From Paralvinella palmiformis (taxonomy: Eukaryota > Annelida > Polychaeta > Terebellida > Alvinellidae), in contig JAODUP010000705.1 of the NCBI GenBank assembly GCA_025642065.1, positions 231,001 to 295,000 of the forward strand: a stretch of 64,000 bases of DNA. Direction: 5' to 3'. Below the pieces are notes generated by a model that was not told the origin of the DNA, made no database searches, and was given only the letters and a program-made list of their open reading frames with translations. Position numbers and translations under genes: made by a program. Shown here piece by piece: positions 15,752-34,390 of this stretch; the stretch's first letter is position 1; each line of letters begins with the position of its first letter.

Positions 15752-15931
15752 TTGTGGCTCTAAGACAATGGTGATGGCGGTGTTTATATATTTCTCAAAG
15801 AGAGAGAGAGAGAGAGATCTGTTTTTATTGACCCATCTCGCATCATTCTACATCTGATCGTAATAATTGTCTTATTACTATAGACAAGGTCCCGGTGCTG
15901 ATTCTTGGCATAAGGTCAGCGCTCTAGGACC

Positions 15932-16073
15932 TTATCGGAGACTAATAATACAACAGATAAAGTTGTTATCGGTCTAGTAGTCTAACAAATATAGACATTA
16001 TCTGCCGACGTGTATAAAGGTTATCACTGGGACAGATAACGACGACACCGAGACGATACCAGACCTATGATAA
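15932..16073. promoter_or_regulatory. Dense cluster of GATA-factor sites upstream of GATA-A
   Basis: Five WGATAR words on either strand (15955, 15998, 16021, 16034, 16068) plus two CGATAA words (15932, 15966) lie within 142 bp. About 0.3 WGATAR would be expected by chance. The cluster is 1.8 kb upstream of the first coding exon of GATA-A. Autoregulation is common for GATA genes, so this is a candidate enhancer; function is inferred only. Confidence 0.35.
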
Positions 16074-17894
16074 CTGGGTGAATCTCTCCGACTTGTTACT
16101 GCAGTTCACAAGTCAGCGGCCATGTTTGACGATATCATTCACGGTGTACCTCTTCTCTATGTTAGAATACCAATCTTTTGTGTCCCTGTCAGAGGAAGAT
16201 GGTTTAAACAGCCTTTTCGGGGGATTCCCATCCATAGGTAGTCGTCGGTTCTGTAAAGACAGTTGATGTATTAGATAATTGGGGCTATGTGGAATGAAGG
16301 TAGCTCACCCGGAAACCTTTTTACCCGTACCATGGAATGGAATTGAGAATTTTATGGAAACAAGACATTGTCGAGTTTCTAAATCGAATTTTTCCCCGCA
16401 ACATTTGGTTAAATTTACTCAATGAGTGGATATTTCTTGTTTATTAATAGCTTTTAGCAAACACAAATCGGCTATCACGTGTACCAAATTAACAAGAACA
16501 TACACATTCAAAATAAGAAATGTATTATGAGTGTACAGTTAGTCACCAATTGTGAATTATTCCGATGTCGTTGCTTCAACAATTAACTTAAATTACAAAT
16601 TGTGAAATGTTGCTATTTCACGGTTAACTTTTATTTATACGCGATGAACTAAATAGACGTAGCGATCCCCAAAGAGAGTGAATGAGACATCTACTAGACA
16701 CAGTCATGTCGGGATTTGAACCGACACGCAAGACGTCTGCGGGCAAGCGCGATATGAATTTATCCATGGAGGTTGCAAGATATATCGTTGAATTCGTAAA
16801 CGAAACGTTGGTGGCCATTACATGGGTGGGGTGGGGGGGGCGGAACGGCTGAAGGAACTTTTCTACATATCGTTGATTCGAGAAGCGAAAGACAAGTGGC
16901 TTCGGCCACCAAACACACACAAACAGTGACGCGAACAAAACACGGCACTTGACCAAAGCCGGTACAATTCGGCCATTTTTCCATTTTACCACCGACTTAT
17001 ATTGTTGTTGTTGTTATGTGGCCGTGGCCCGTCCCGAGTACTTCTATCGTTGATTGTTTTACTTGCGCTAGATTTATTTGACACACAATTAACGACTGTT
17101 TATTGTTAAGCCGCACACTGAACTCGGAGGGGCTATTGTTTCGAATGGAGTTTCCGTCCGGCCGCCAGCTCGAGCTGCCCCCGTCCACGACAGCCATATA
17201 GAAGTACAACCCTCGAGAAGTACGTCGAGAATGTGGTTATTTAGTAAACACAGAGATGGCATGCCGGGACCGCCTCGACTCTGTGTATGTGTATCTATGA
17301 TTAGAAATGGCGATACGAGGGCCACCGAGCCAGCTGTACTCGCGTTGGCCAACTATATCCTAGAGCGGATCGGCCGCCGTACAAAGGGACGAAGTTGCCG
17401 GGGTATGAGATAAGTAGAGGTTGTGAAAACATTGGTGATCGCCTGGTAAAAGGATTCCCCCCCCCCCACGTGCTACAGCCAACTCTGTGTTGATGTCAGA
17501 TGTCATATTTTCACTCTCTCAGATGGTGGTTATCAATTCTGTTTGATGATTTACTCATCGACTATTACTCGTTATGAGTCGAATTACCTGAACCACAGGT
17601 GTGTATTTCTGTGTGTGTGTGTGTGTTGATGATGACCTTCATCACTGGATAGCTCTCCCTGTGTGTGTATGTGTGTGAATGCGCGTGTGTATTCAGATAA
17701 CCTTCACCACTGAACTACTATCCCCCATTGTGTGTGTGCGTGTGTGTGACCGTCCCCCCAGTCACCGACCTTGTATTTTCTATGTGGTCCCGATAACAAG
17801 ATGACATCGTAGATATAAAGATTAAGGACGACACTTGATTTACTAAATCCTAAGTTAATTTATCTCTTTCTTTATCTCTCTATCCGACCTATAG
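16074..17894. other. Immediate upstream region of GATA-A exon 1
   Basis: Contains SINE family 1 copy 1, a poly-C run near 17.46 kb and short GT runs. It ends in a strong acceptor, TTATCTCTCTATCCGACCTA then TAG, at 17894. That implies an upstream noncoding exon I could not place. Confidence 0.6.
16625..16775 (-). mobile_element. tRNA-derived SINE, family 1, copy 1
   Basis: On the minus strand a T-arm-like stretch TGTCGGTTCAAATCCCGACA forms a 5-bp stem with a Pol III box B. A diverged family core follows (CTTTGGGGATCGCTACGTC, then TATTTAG). It is the most diverged of five copies recognised. Confidence 0.55.
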
Positions 17895-17911
17895 ACGAAC
17901 GCTAACACGTG

Positions 17912-22145
<4,234 letters not shown>

Positions 22146-25100
22146 GAGAGGTACAAAGACTGGGTGTGAATGTAACTGTGAGAGAGAACAATAACCCCCC
22201 CCCCCCTCACACACACCACCACCACAATCCTCGTCGCCAAAATGAGACTGATCACGAGATGTCCCATATCCGTTTTTTGTTGTTGTGCTTGCGCACTGAT
22301 CACGTGGTGTGCTGTACTGTTTACGTAACTTATTTTGCTCGTGTCGTACGCCGCATGGATGGTTTCAGTTTCGCATTTATAGGTTTCGGAGATGTAGCCA
22401 CGCGCGCGAGCCGCCCTAACGGCGAACTGGCCTGTATCTGTGAGTTCACATTCGTTCTGTCCGTCTATTGAATAACCAGACATTGAATACGGACAGTGGT
22501 CATCCATGAGGAAAAACTGGTCAGGCGACATTAACTCCGAACTACGAAGCTCACCTTGAATTAGACTTTAAACCAACTTTCAGATGCCTGTTCGGTCACC
22601 ACTAATGTTGTACAATAACTAGAATATAATATACAGTTGTTAGAATACTCTCAATCATCCCTATATGTGTTTGTGTGTACCGATGTTGTTCTTAAAAAAT
22701 AATTTAATGTATTTTGAGTGAGTATCTGTCTTTTTATAAAAAAATCAAGACGTATTTTTAAAACTATATCGTACATAGTCCACGGTGACTGGAGTACAAA
22801 CAAGAAGAATTAATATTAATATGACCGTGATGATGATTTACGTTAATACAAGCTATCTGTGACTGATGAAGGTAGATACAGCGACTTTCGTGTTTCTTGA
22901 AGAAGGATAACGTGATATTTGTTTTACGTTGTCCAGGTACATGTAATTAGAAAGATACACCTGAACGAGTATTTCTCTACCTGGGATCTTTGTCATAATT
23001 CAGATTGATGTTGGAAATATGTTCATTATTCAAGTAGGATGTGTTTATGTTATTGTTTTGGGGTGAGTTTGTTCCATATTCTTTCGTTTCCGTATCACAA
23101 TATCCTCCCAAACCGGTTATCAAGATGTTCGATTATCATATTCATATCGCCGATCAATCAACGCCTGGTTGAGATTAATCCGTGTCTTTTTAATGACTCG
23201 GAACTAATCCATTTATATTGTTCATCCATGCTGGGTACATATAACAGGTGCTATAGTGAAGCTCAGGGTAGACTAACCATCCGAATATTAGTATTTATCT
23301 AGCCAATATTACTGCATATCTCTCGACCTGTCTGAAGCTTCTTGTTTTTTAGGCAGCCACCAAATACCATCATATCCCGTGTTTGTTTGATGTTATTATT
23401 ATTTTGATATTGCGCCCGCCATTGTTCGTCGAAGGCAGTCTCACTTCCGGGGTGGGGTGTCGGTGTGATAAAACGGGACATTGTCCCGATTGCTGTTCAG
23501 GACAAGTGGACTGATTTCGCAATCTGGATGGATGTGATACCTACATGTGACAATATTGTGACGACGAAAAAGTGCCTAGCGATTACAAGTAATCAAACAA
23601 ATTTGATTGTGCCTTATTCAACATATCTGTTGTATTATAATATAAGAATGGATTTATCACTGTATATAGATGCATATTTTATGATAATGGAGTGTATCCA
23701 GCATGTTTAATCTATTTTATGTACCATTCATAAATCATATAGTTGTGCACATCGTTCTTTTTTCTTGTATGCCAAAATACATAACATATATATATAAGCC
23801 TGTGTATTTAAAACACGTTTTCATATATGTACACTGGTTTGTATTCTATAAAACTGCAAACCTTTACACACCCACATTAAATTTCTAGGAACCGCAAAAC
23901 AACCAGAACTTAACTAAAAATGAAACTTAATATTTGAAAAGAAACCCAGAACATAGCTAACAAAGACTTAGCCCTGGAAAGTACAATAAATACTTTACTA
24001 TAGAACGTGAAATTTTCGTCTTGTAGGCAGATATTTATTTTAAAAATATTGCGCGGCTATTTCCAGCCGTAACGCTCTAACAGTATTTCTTCTTTCAAGT
24101 ACTTTTTACTTATTAGGTAAACAGGTTCAGCACATCCTTCTTTAGTAAACAAAACACCTGACTTACCTAAATACTTAGCGCCACTAGCTACATGTAGTTA
24201 ATTAATTCTCACGTGTTAACTGATTATGGTAACTAACTAAGTACAATTTGGGCTAAATTTGATCCGCCTTCTCTGTTCTTTAGTATTGATCATAAAACAA
24301 AATGTCTTCGTAAACATTCAGAGATATTGCTCTTAATATTAAACGAGTTTGCATTCTGGCAAATTGAATAGACCTTTAATCATACAATACATCCAACTTT
24401 TCAGGTAAATAATATACATTTTTCGGCAAATTTACTTGAAATTTTATTATACAAACCTTTGAACAATTTAGCCCATAAATTGGGTGCATTCACACTCCCC
24501 TAAAATGACCACCAAGAGGTCCCTCATTTTACTTTAATATTTCAACATATCAGTTTTGGCTACATTTCTTTTAAAAAAACAGGGAGATGCCATATATTAA
24601 ACGTTTCATTAATAAATCGTATATTTATTGCAGTTGAATAGGAAGACAATAAACTGAAAGATTTGCCCCAGAACGGATCGTTTTGTTTGTAGTCGATAAT
24701 CTCAATAACAGAGAAGGCCAGCTGAAGGAAATCATCATAAATTAATTAGATGTCATAAAACGAAGGATATATTCTTTGACGAATACCTCATACTAATTAT
24801 CGGGCGGAGTAAAGTTTGTCGGTGACAAGGAACTTTCTCCTCAAAGATTGTTTTTTTCATTTATATTCAGATCATATATCTTTTGTGAAACTATCATATT
24901 GAAAGTTATGATATAAAGGGAAATATAATTTTTTTACTTATTATCCCTCCCAAAATGGATGATAAATTATTACGAAGTTTCTCCCCAATTTAGTCACACA
25001 GTTGTCTGAGAGTTGTACACATCTCAGTCTAAACACTAATCTCTTCTGGATATCTGTTTATTGAAGTAAATCCTAACGAGCGACATTGTGTTTTGTAGAC

Positions 25101-25369
25101 ACGCATACACACACATATATATATATATTCGACCCCTCTCTAATCAAGTAATGGGGGCGCCTCCGTGGTCTAAAGGTAGCGTGTTGGCTCACATATTACT
25201 ACCAACCGTGTTCGAATCTCGGCCTGGACATATCTGAACGGTGTTTCATCTTTGACTTCGCTTCATTATCTTTGGAGGTCGCTCGGCCCATTTAGCCTAC
25301 CTTGTGCACAAAAGTAGCCGCAAAACACAAAATAACCATCATCATCTATATAAGTAATGTATATAAATA

Positions 25370-25436
<67 letters not shown>

Positions 25437-27053
25437 GTGACAATAACATTATATTAGTATAACGTTTAGGTAGTTGTCAAGACATTATTGGAGTATTTTA
25501 TATACATCATAATTTATATAGAGACAGATCCCCATTTAGTATGAGTTCCTACATTTAGAGTGAGTTCTCTAAAAGTGTGACAGCTACCGACCAATATGAC
25601 ATCAATATTTACCGTAATAGATATAACGATATTTAATATTATAGGACATCCCCCCACCCTATTTATTAATATTAGATCCCTAGATTTTGACAGGTATGGG
25701 CTTTAGTCACCTTCACACATTTTATGTTGAAATGAATTCTATTATCGCCTGTGTGGGGGAGGAGATTTTGGCCGATTTTATGATACTTACTGACTTTATG
25801 ATGACACTCCCAAATATTGGGGAGATAATAAAACCGATGTCGGACGTCCAACCGTCTCTTCATTGTAAATCTATTAATTCAAGTTCTTGACACTTTTATG
25901 ACACGTTAATGAACCTCACTGCAGCACACAAATTACAAGACGTGTCAAGTTGCTACTTTAATTCCTCGGGGCTTGCGAATTAATCATTCTAGTGTACCCG
26001 ACTCTATCTGATTGAGAGTGGACCCCCCGCCGAAATAGTAAGTACCGGAAGGGTGATTACATATCGGTGTATCGCGGGGGAGTCCGATTTATCGGCAATC
26101 CTTAGGGTTTTTGGTGATCTCAAACGCCTGCTGACTGACCGCAATAATGTGGAATGTAGTGTTATAATATTACATAATAACAACATTAGCCAACCGTGAC
26201 GAAAGGACTATATTCTTTATAATTGTTTGAATGTGTCGCGTTTTCGTTACTTTCTCAACTCAGTGGTGAATACTTCTAAAACGGGATAAAAATATATAAC
26301 AACTAATACCGTTGCCAGGTGAAAGCGAACCACTGGCGGTTACTCTCTTTCTCTGTTGGATGAAGTGATGATCTCGGAGGATAAATCAGTTTCTTTCCAC
26401 CTGATACAAAAAAAAATTGGGGGTGGATCCTGGAGTACACGTGTGGATGATAGATAAGGTAAAACTAACACGCCGACCTTAGGGACACAACAAATCGAAC
26501 ATCTATTTATAGAAATTTCACAAAAGGAGGTCGACTCGGAAAGAGATATTTACTGACAACAATAATAATACAACATCAGGTTATGTTGTACGTATAATCC
26601 CTGTATATGTTAGATCAGCATTAATATTAGCCAACGAACAGAACCAAATATGTGATAAAGATATAATGCTAGCATGTGTGTGTGTGTGTGTGTGTGTGTC
26701 CGATCGTTGTGCCGTTTAGTGATTCGCTTCGGCTATCCAGATGGCACGGTAATTATGTATCCTGATGGCTTTCTAATGGCTGTCAGACACCTGTACTGGA
26801 TCCAGCAACAAGCCAGATTAGACACTGACAGGATCGTCTTAAGGTGTAATGTAGCGAAATGAAATGAGAAGATTAGCTTGTGATGTCTTCATTAACATAC
26901 ATGCACAGATGAAGTCATACAAGCATGTAAAAAGAACGCCCCCCCCCTAAAATACATATATAAATGAACTCATACACGCATGTACAGACTCCGCCCTCCT
27001 AACATACATATATAAATTAAGTCGTACAAGCATGTACAGGCTCCGCCCCCCTA

Positions 27054-27096
<43 letters not shown>

Positions 27097-27503
27097 CTTT
27101 AAAAATTAGTTTATCAATTGATGATCATATATGTTTAATATCCGTCTATTCATTACACCAAAACCCAACTATTACCCCTTTCTAGATAACATTTATAGTA
27201 TCTTTTGGTATTTAAAATTGTTAAAATTAAACATTCAAAAGCAGAGTATTTGAAGTTGGTTGGGGGGGGGGGTCGGAGTTTAGGTCCAGCGATCGTTATT
27301 AAATTGGCCAATTATTAATATTATTCTTATCATCAACATCACCAATATTATCTAGTTAGTATTAATTAGTACCAAATACACATTAACCTTCAGCCAACAG
27401 TTTTAGTATTTCTTACTACGATTTGGACTTTCAGCGCTAACGGTTCACGGTACATGTAGGCAAAGTCCACATTAGTATCATATACAAATATAATATTAAC
27501 CAA

Positions 27504-27504
<1 letters not shown>
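22146..27504. other. GATA-A 3' flank and AT-rich spacer
   Basis: The first 2 kb is AT-rich and probably includes the GATA-A 3' UTR (AATAAA at 23985, unproven). The rest holds a SINE at 25.15 kb, GT/TA runs at 25.37-25.43 kb and a triplicated phrase near 26.9-27.05 kb (ATACATATATAAAT, CATGTACAGRCTCCGCCC). No coding gene was seen. Confidence 0.6.
25153..25348 (+). mobile_element. tRNA-derived SINE, family 1, copy 2
   Basis: Box A-like TGGTCTAAAGGTAGCG and box B GTTCGAATCTC lie in a tRNA-like head. The shared core follows, ending TCGCTCGGCCCATTTAGCC, then CACAAAAGTAGCCGCAAAAC. This is the best-preserved copy and a useful reference for the family. Confidence 0.75.

Positions 27505-27597
<93 letters not shown>
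27505..27597 (+). repeat. (CT)n-(TA)n compound microsatellite
   Basis: About 17 CT units followed by about 27 TA units. Confidence 0.97.
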
Positions 27598-27600
<3 letters not shown>

Positions 27601-27898
27601 CAAAGTTCTGACTGTTAGAACTAGGAAACAAACAAAAACATTATCTACAAATCCCGAATAAATGACTTAATAATAATTATAACCTGATTTTTATTAACAT
27701 TAGTTAATGATTTAATTGTCAGATTATAATCCAATAATAGTAATTATTATAATAATGATAACCACAATTCTAATTGTAAAAATAATATTATTAAAACAGA
27801 TTTGATAAGTAGCAATAATTTTAAGGTTCTATTCGCTTCTGTTCACATACCGTTGAAGTTTATATAGGATTTTGTTCTACGGGTTTTAGTCATATCCG

Positions 27899-27948
27899 CC
27901 TCACTCACTCACTCACTCACTCACTCACTCACTCACTCACTCACTCAG
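27899..27948 (+). repeat. (TCAC)n microsatellite
   Basis: About 12 units; it abuts a truncated SINE. Confidence 0.95.
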
Positions 27949-27954
27949 AGAATT

Positions 27955-28060
27955 AGCCTACATATTTCTAAGCTGTATGTTCGAACCCGACTCATAGCTG
28001 TATTTATGTGATGTTTCATTACGCAGTCTCCCATCAACTATGCTATGTCTATAACCGGAA
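27955..28060 (+). mobile_element. tRNA-derived SINE, family 2, partial copy
   Basis: Box B-like ATGTTCGAACCCGACT is followed by GTGATGTTTCATTACGC, a diverged form of the family mark. The 5' end is lost in a (TCAC)n array. Confidence 0.4.
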
Positions 28061-28089
28061 TTGAGTCTAAAACAAGGGACTAATCCTAT

Positions 28090-28193
28090 GAGTACGGTTA
28101 CAAACGTCCGAGTACGGTTACAACCCTACGAGTATCGTTGCAACCCTCTGGGTAGGGTTACAAGTACAACCCTCTCAGTACGGTTACAACCAG
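28090..28193 (+). repeat. 20-bp degenerate tandem repeat
   Basis: GAGTACGGTTACAACCCTAC recurs about five times with substitutions and one 6-bp insertion. Confidence 0.85.
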
Positions 28194-29710
28194 TAGATGA
28201 TGCCAACCTATGGAAGAGGTGTGTACTCTCTTCATCTAAGAGTATCTGTATACGGGTATTATCTATAGAACGGCAGCATTTTCTTATCAGCAACTGAGTT
28301 TATTTAATAAGATAATAAGCCGCCATAAAACCCGACCGGACATTACTACATTCGCTAGTCACCCGATTATCGCCCCTTTCGTCGTATTGACATCGTTCCG
28401 GTTGACCGGAAATCGAGAACTAACGGCACACTCAGCCGACACGAGACATGGATAACGTCAGAGGGAGAGAGGACGGGATTAATTTCGACATTCCATCATC
28501 ATCGATCAGGATCAATATGTCGACATAACAGACGAGTCGGCGACCCTTCTATCAAACGTTTAACAGCTCTCGCTGAACCGCGATGACGCCTAAAAGCTTC
28601 GGTGACGTCACTAGTAGGCCCGCTTCCGACGGGCGGCCGGGATGACGTCACATCAATGGCGTTATCGGTTTATGAATTATGGATCGACCGGCTCGCACTC
28701 GGCGGATAAAAGCTGACACTCGCCACTTAGCCCGCACTTTACCGGAGTGCTTTACGCCGTAGATTGTGCGTCGACCTTTGACCCGGACACGCAGTGCACG
28801 TGGAGACCTCCGGCGGCCACGTGACACTACCGGAAGCATTCGAAGCCATAGAGGAAGTCGGTTCTTGAACCGTTTTGTCCGGGAAACGTCTTTTCCGGGT
28901 AGATCCAGAATGACCTGACGTTTGAATGTACAACATTTCACCGTCTATAGTACGTTCACAGCCTCAAGATGGACGTTCAGTGGAACTGCTGAATTAAAAT
29001 TTCCTGTGATGTATTTGTAACAAACGAATGCTGACTATCGACCATATTGTAGGCATCTCACTTAACCGCTAACAACAGCCAGCTGTAGCTAACCGGTTGA
29101 TAAACACTTGTATAAAATCAAATATAGACCACTAATTACAGGTGTAGACAGGCTTACCTGTGTTAACATCGGCCGGCTTTTTTCTCCGCTCACTTCTGCT
29201 ACCGTTTACGTGAGGTTTTTTCTTCGTGTTCTCTTTAGCATTTTGTACGTTCACTTCCGTTTGTATTACGTCGATTTAGTAACACACACAAACAAAACGC
29301 ACCCCCCCCCCCCCACACACACACACAATAACATAGTTTCATTTCAACAGCTTCTTAATTCACATTCGTACAAACGTCACTTCTCTCACTATTTCGTTGT
29401 TACTTTTTTTTAGTTTACTTTTCTTCCTCTGATTAACTTTTTTTCTAGAACTAATTTACGACTGTAATGAGAACAGGTGTAGTGTTGTGGGTTTCGAGTA
29501 AATCTTGATTGATGGCGCGCGCGCGCGTGTGTGTGTGTGTGTGTGTGTGGGTGTGTGGGTGTATGTATGTGTGTGGAGGTGTAGGTGTGTTTGTTGGTGT
29601 GTAGGTGTAGTCATTGACCCCATGGTGTAGTGACATCACCTGTAATATCCGTTTTCTTATGGTTATATCAGAACCAATCAGTCATAAACTACTGCCTCAT
29701 GCAGCCCCCC

Positions 29711-29762
<52 letters not shown>

Positions 29763-30239
29763 TAAAGGGGGGACGGGTTAAATCCAGCAGCATAACTTTA
29801 TTTCATTGACTATTTTAATTAGCTCAATATTATCTCTTATCATTAATGTGATTTTTATTAACCTTCAGCTCTGAGGAGTATATTACTGAAGCAAACGTTA
29901 AATAAATGCACCATTTCTAATAGTAATGATGCTATTATTATTATTATTATCTTCATCATCATCATCAACTCGATGTTTGGATACAATTTGGTTTCATATT
30001 ATTACAGTGAATTAATAATAACTCATACTGTTTATTTCACAGAGAAGCGCTTATCAAATGCCAGTAATTAAAACATTAATATAGCTATTTTAAAGTACGC
30101 TACATACATTTTGTGTGACGAATTTACCGAATGGGTCCAGGAAATTTGGTGGTCTGTGGTAAACAAGCCAGGTGGCGAAAAAACTTCGATGGCGAACGAT
30201 CCCGGAGGCTATAACTAGAAATACCCAATATTTCCTGAA

Positions 30240-30270
<31 letters not shown>

Positions 30271-30460
30271 TATTTTTATTGGTGTTGTTGATGTTGTTGT
30301 GGTCATTATCGCGATCAGCACCATTGTCATCGTCAAAAGATGAATAAATGTGATTATTATTTACTAGATTAAAGGAGATATTTTTATTAGGAAACAAAGA
30401 TATCAATGATTTTATGGTTATTTGGTTAATATATTGCGAAATGGCGACGGTGTGCCCTGT

Positions 30461-30533
<73 letters not shown>

Positions 30534-30564
30534 GGACAGACGGACGGACGGACGGACGGACGGA
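30461..30564 (-). repeat. Compound microsatellite (CAGA)n-(CGGA)n
   Basis: Same compound type as at 2.55 kb but in inverse orientation: GACA units, then GACG units, with a short mixed junction. Confidence 0.97.
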
Positions 30565-31504
30565 TATAATTTATATATTATCATTTCATAAAGAGCAGTT
30601 TTACCTGAGCTTCTTACATAAATAAAGAAATCACACGGAGAGTCGCATCACGATAACTCAGATAAATGACGAATGCACCGAAGATTCTACAGATCCCAAA
30701 TCCAGAACAGCAATGAAGATGACGTGCCGGAGAGCCAATCAGGACCGCTACGGACTTACTACCGGATCTGATAACGACCAACAAACTGACTCACTCCATA
30801 AAGACTACAATGGCCAACATATCCAGAAGCGATCCGGATCCAGCCACGCTCCACCATTCACCTGCGCATACGCACACTTTACATCCGGTGTGGGCTCGCC
30901 TCGAAGAATGTACAGACGCTTATCTCTATAACACACGCCCCAGTATCGACGTCGTTATCGGCTAGACACATTCTAATGGATGGCCTGCTCCGGCCAGGAC
31001 TTCCCGCTGCCTCCTCACCAATAATTGAGGCTCTTTGAGGGTCAACAGACCCGATGGCGTATAGTCATGACGGCACTTTGCATTCGGCCGTCTGGACTTT
31101 CTCATCGCCACAATTAAAGCGCAGTTTATGAATGGCACGCCATTGACCAGAGCCAGGGAGTGCGTCGCCTCGGTCGGGGTGTGGCTCTGCTAGGCTCGGC
31201 TCGAGCAGATAAAAATGATAACTCGGGCTATATTTGATAATGAGCGAATTAGTCAAACATGCAAATGCTTTTATTCGCCATTTCGGCCATTTGCGGCGGT
31301 AGCGATTCGATGTTGTCGGCTGCTGCCTGTTGGGATGGAGGGCTGTAGCCTTTTAAGACAATAGAGCGATCGGCGCAGTGGAAAGGAGTCTGAGTGTGCG
31401 CATGTGTGACGAGTGTGCAAGAAGACACCGGCACAGAAAATCAGAAATCGTAATCACTCCCTCTTAGCAATTGGTCAGAGGTCTACATACGATAACAACT
31501 CTAT

Positions 31505-31514
31505 ACAACAGCTA

Positions 31515-31553
<39 letters not shown>

Positions 31554-31554
31554 A

Positions 31555-31608
<54 letters not shown>

Positions 31609-31703
31609 TTCTGATCAATACATTTGATGAGCGCTTCTATTTTCTTCGCCGTCATTTAACTAGAAGCTGGAAGTATTGGGCGATAATCGATCAATTTAAA
31701 AAG

Positions 31704-31766
<63 letters not shown>
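31505..31766 (+). repeat. (CT)n, (TA)n, (AC)n, (TA)n cluster
   Basis: CT run to 31551, TA run 31560-31606, then an AC run from 31705 and a second TA run to 31766. Confidence 0.95.
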
Positions 31767-31769
<3 letters not shown>

Positions 31770-32316
31770 TGCTTGCATGCGTGCTTGCTTGCTTGTGTGC
31801 TTGCGTGCGTGCGTGCATCAGTACAAGACATGGACAATTCTTCAGGGAACTTCATCTGGAATAGCGTATTTCCGTGGTAAGACACCTATTTTGTCATTGG
31901 TCTGTAAGTAGCCTCACAACACAACTTTGTATGGGGAATGCTTTATATGTATGTGCATGTGTATATGTATATGTTTATGCATGTGTACGTTATGAATAAA
32001 GATACATAAGTCTAGACGTTTAGACTTGTCAAAGACAGAGAGAGGGGGGGGGGGGTGAGGGAGAAAGAGGGAGAGAGGAGAGAGAGACCAGTCCATCCCT
32101 CGATTCCTAACTACCGCCAACAAGTCTCCCTTCTGACAGCGGGGGCTCTTTAATATGCTTTTCTTCCAAACAAATACCCATCCCAGGCCGCTGCCCGACC
32201 GTAGAGCCGTATAACTTAACACATCGAAAACCATCACGAAACGGGACACTTGCACTAAAACAACAAGAAAACAACGAGAAAACAACGTCCCAACATCTCC
32301 CCCGACCGGAAGAGGA

Positions 32317-32320
<4 letters not shown>

Positions 32321-32392
<72 letters not shown>
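32321..32392 (+). repeat. (AC)n microsatellite, about 36 units
   Basis: Pure AC run. Confidence 0.97.
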
Positions 32393-32396
<4 letters not shown>

Positions 32397-33730
32397 GCCT
32401 AGTTTATTGTCCAGGATCGTGAAGACTTCTAGCCTGACTGTGGACTGCCAGAAGCCACGACGGGGCATCGAAGATGGGCCGAAGGCAGCTTAGAGTTACA
32501 GCAACGTAAACATGTAAACATCGCATTGCGACAGTTTGTCTACACTCCGCTGTGGGGATCCAGGACCTGAGCCCGCTACACGTCAGGATGTGATCAGGAT
32601 CTCGCGAATAGGCGGGCAAAACAGAGAGCACGAGGTGGCACGTGTCTGGATCTGTCGGCATCAGCGGCTCATTCCACCACCACCAGCGGCAGCGGCCACG
32701 GCAAGCCGTGTACCACAGCTGGGCATGGTGAGCCTGTAACGCAGCTGTTGTTGCCGATGATAAAATTCGCGGTAAATCACCGACTCTCGCGCCTTCTTAT
32801 CGATAGCCCGCCATTATTGGTCACGGTCGAATAGAATTACAATTTTCCAGGAAGAATTATATAGCTGAATGATCCAGAACTCGAGCCGATATGAACGTGT
32901 CGCCTGCCGTCTGGATAGCGCCCGGTCTTCCATCACCATGACCAAACCGTCCAAATTGTGTTTGTCGAAAGAAAACTTTTCACCGCTCGCGCCGTTCCAT
33001 TTTTCTACTTTTCCGCCGGCTTTCTGGAAGATAGTTGCCGTGGAAACGAATTAATTTATTTCATCCACGTGACCGGGGTCGGAAATTCGAGTTGAATTTC
33101 GTATAGAATTCGGTGGCTTGTGACCAAATGGTCCTCTGTATCGGATAAAGTGTCCCTTCCGTTAATTATCGTTCGCTAATTAAATGATATATTCCGGCAG
33201 GTAAAGGGCTCCTCGTTAATATCAGTTTTTCTTGAACGGTATCGTGTTTACTGTAGTTGTTTATTATATTATCAGCTGTTTGTGTATTTATTTTTATTTT
33301 TTTAGATCGAGCAGCTTTTCTATAAATAATTTATTTGGTTTTAAGCCTTTACTTGTTTCCAATTTGCCGCTTCGTCGTTAGAACTGTGCGATCAGGTGAC
33401 GTCGTCAGCTTCCCGTGAAGTATACCGGCGTTCCATCGTACACCCACTTCAGTTATTTAGTAATCCGGTCACGTGACGCGGAGTAAAGAAGTTAAAACTC
33501 AAACCGGAGTTCTTCTCGCAACCCCGTACAACCTAATACAACCCAGTACAATCTAGTACAGTCCACGACGAGCATGCTAGTTGTTATCAAATATATGATA
33601 GTTAAGACGACTGATTTTGACTTTTTGACAAAAGTCGGAACAAGACATCTCGATAAATGATTGTCTCTGATCTGGAAATAGTTTGAGAGACTGATCAATC
33701 AGGATTTGTAATTGTTTGAACTAGTACCGC

Positions 33731-33763
<33 letters not shown>

Positions 33764-33784
33764 CGTGCACGCGTGCGTACGTGC

Positions 33785-33816
<32 letters not shown>

Positions 33817-34227
33817 GCTATCTCTGTTGAGTTCTACATCACGATAGATTTACAGCCATATAACACGTGATCGTTTTTTTTGAGGTGATACTATTTGTTG
33901 TAATCTCTGTGTTGCCCAAGTTGGTGGAGAATGCTTGCTATGCCCGAAAACGACTAGGATGGGATACTCGGCTAAATCCACCCAGTCGTTTGTCTTATGT
34001 GCCAGCATTCGGAGCTTCGTCCAACAACACACGGAACAGGGAATTATATTATTGTAATATGCTAACATTATGTGAAATCTGATGATTTTATTTTCGGAAT
34101 ATTAATTAATGGGATTATTATTAGACCAGGTAAGTTTTATATAGCCTAGCAAGTAGAAAGTTTGGCACATCTCTACGCATACAGTATAACTAATTAAAAT
34201 ATGTACGCAAACTAGCAACACCCACAC

Positions 34228-34228
<1 letters not shown>

Positions 34229-34271
<43 letters not shown>

Positions 34272-34390
34272 GACAGACACAGACAGACAGACACACACAT
34301 ACACACACAACACGCGCGCGCGCTCTTTTTTTCTCTCTCTCTCTCTCGCACGCGCGCGCACTTTGCACACACACACTCACGCGCGCGCAA
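34229..34390 (+). repeat. CT, AC, GC mixed low-complexity block
   Basis: CT and AC runs with ACAG units and CGCGCG stretches. Confidence 0.9.

Larger units (their letters stand above)
12061..15931. other. Gene-free GC-richer stretch upstream of GATA-A
   Basis: Mostly unique and GC-richer than its surroundings, with two CTCF-like core matches (13118 plus, 13854 minus) and several ATCCAGA words. It is a candidate regulatory region for GATA-A. Frames such as 14200-14589 lack splice context and similarity and were not called. Confidence 0.5.

Noticed and set aside
16690..16760. A functional tRNA gene on the minus strand
   Set aside because: A good T-arm is present, but the acceptor and D arms do not pair convincingly and the 3' side matches the SINE family core.
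17909..17911. Starting GATA-A one codon earlier
   Set aside because: The codon is GTG; the ATG at 17912 is the first real start in the exon.
28648..28941. 97-codon Arg-rich frame on the minus strand
   Set aside because: Arg-rich translation of a GC-rich island with no domain or splice context; more likely regulatory DNA.
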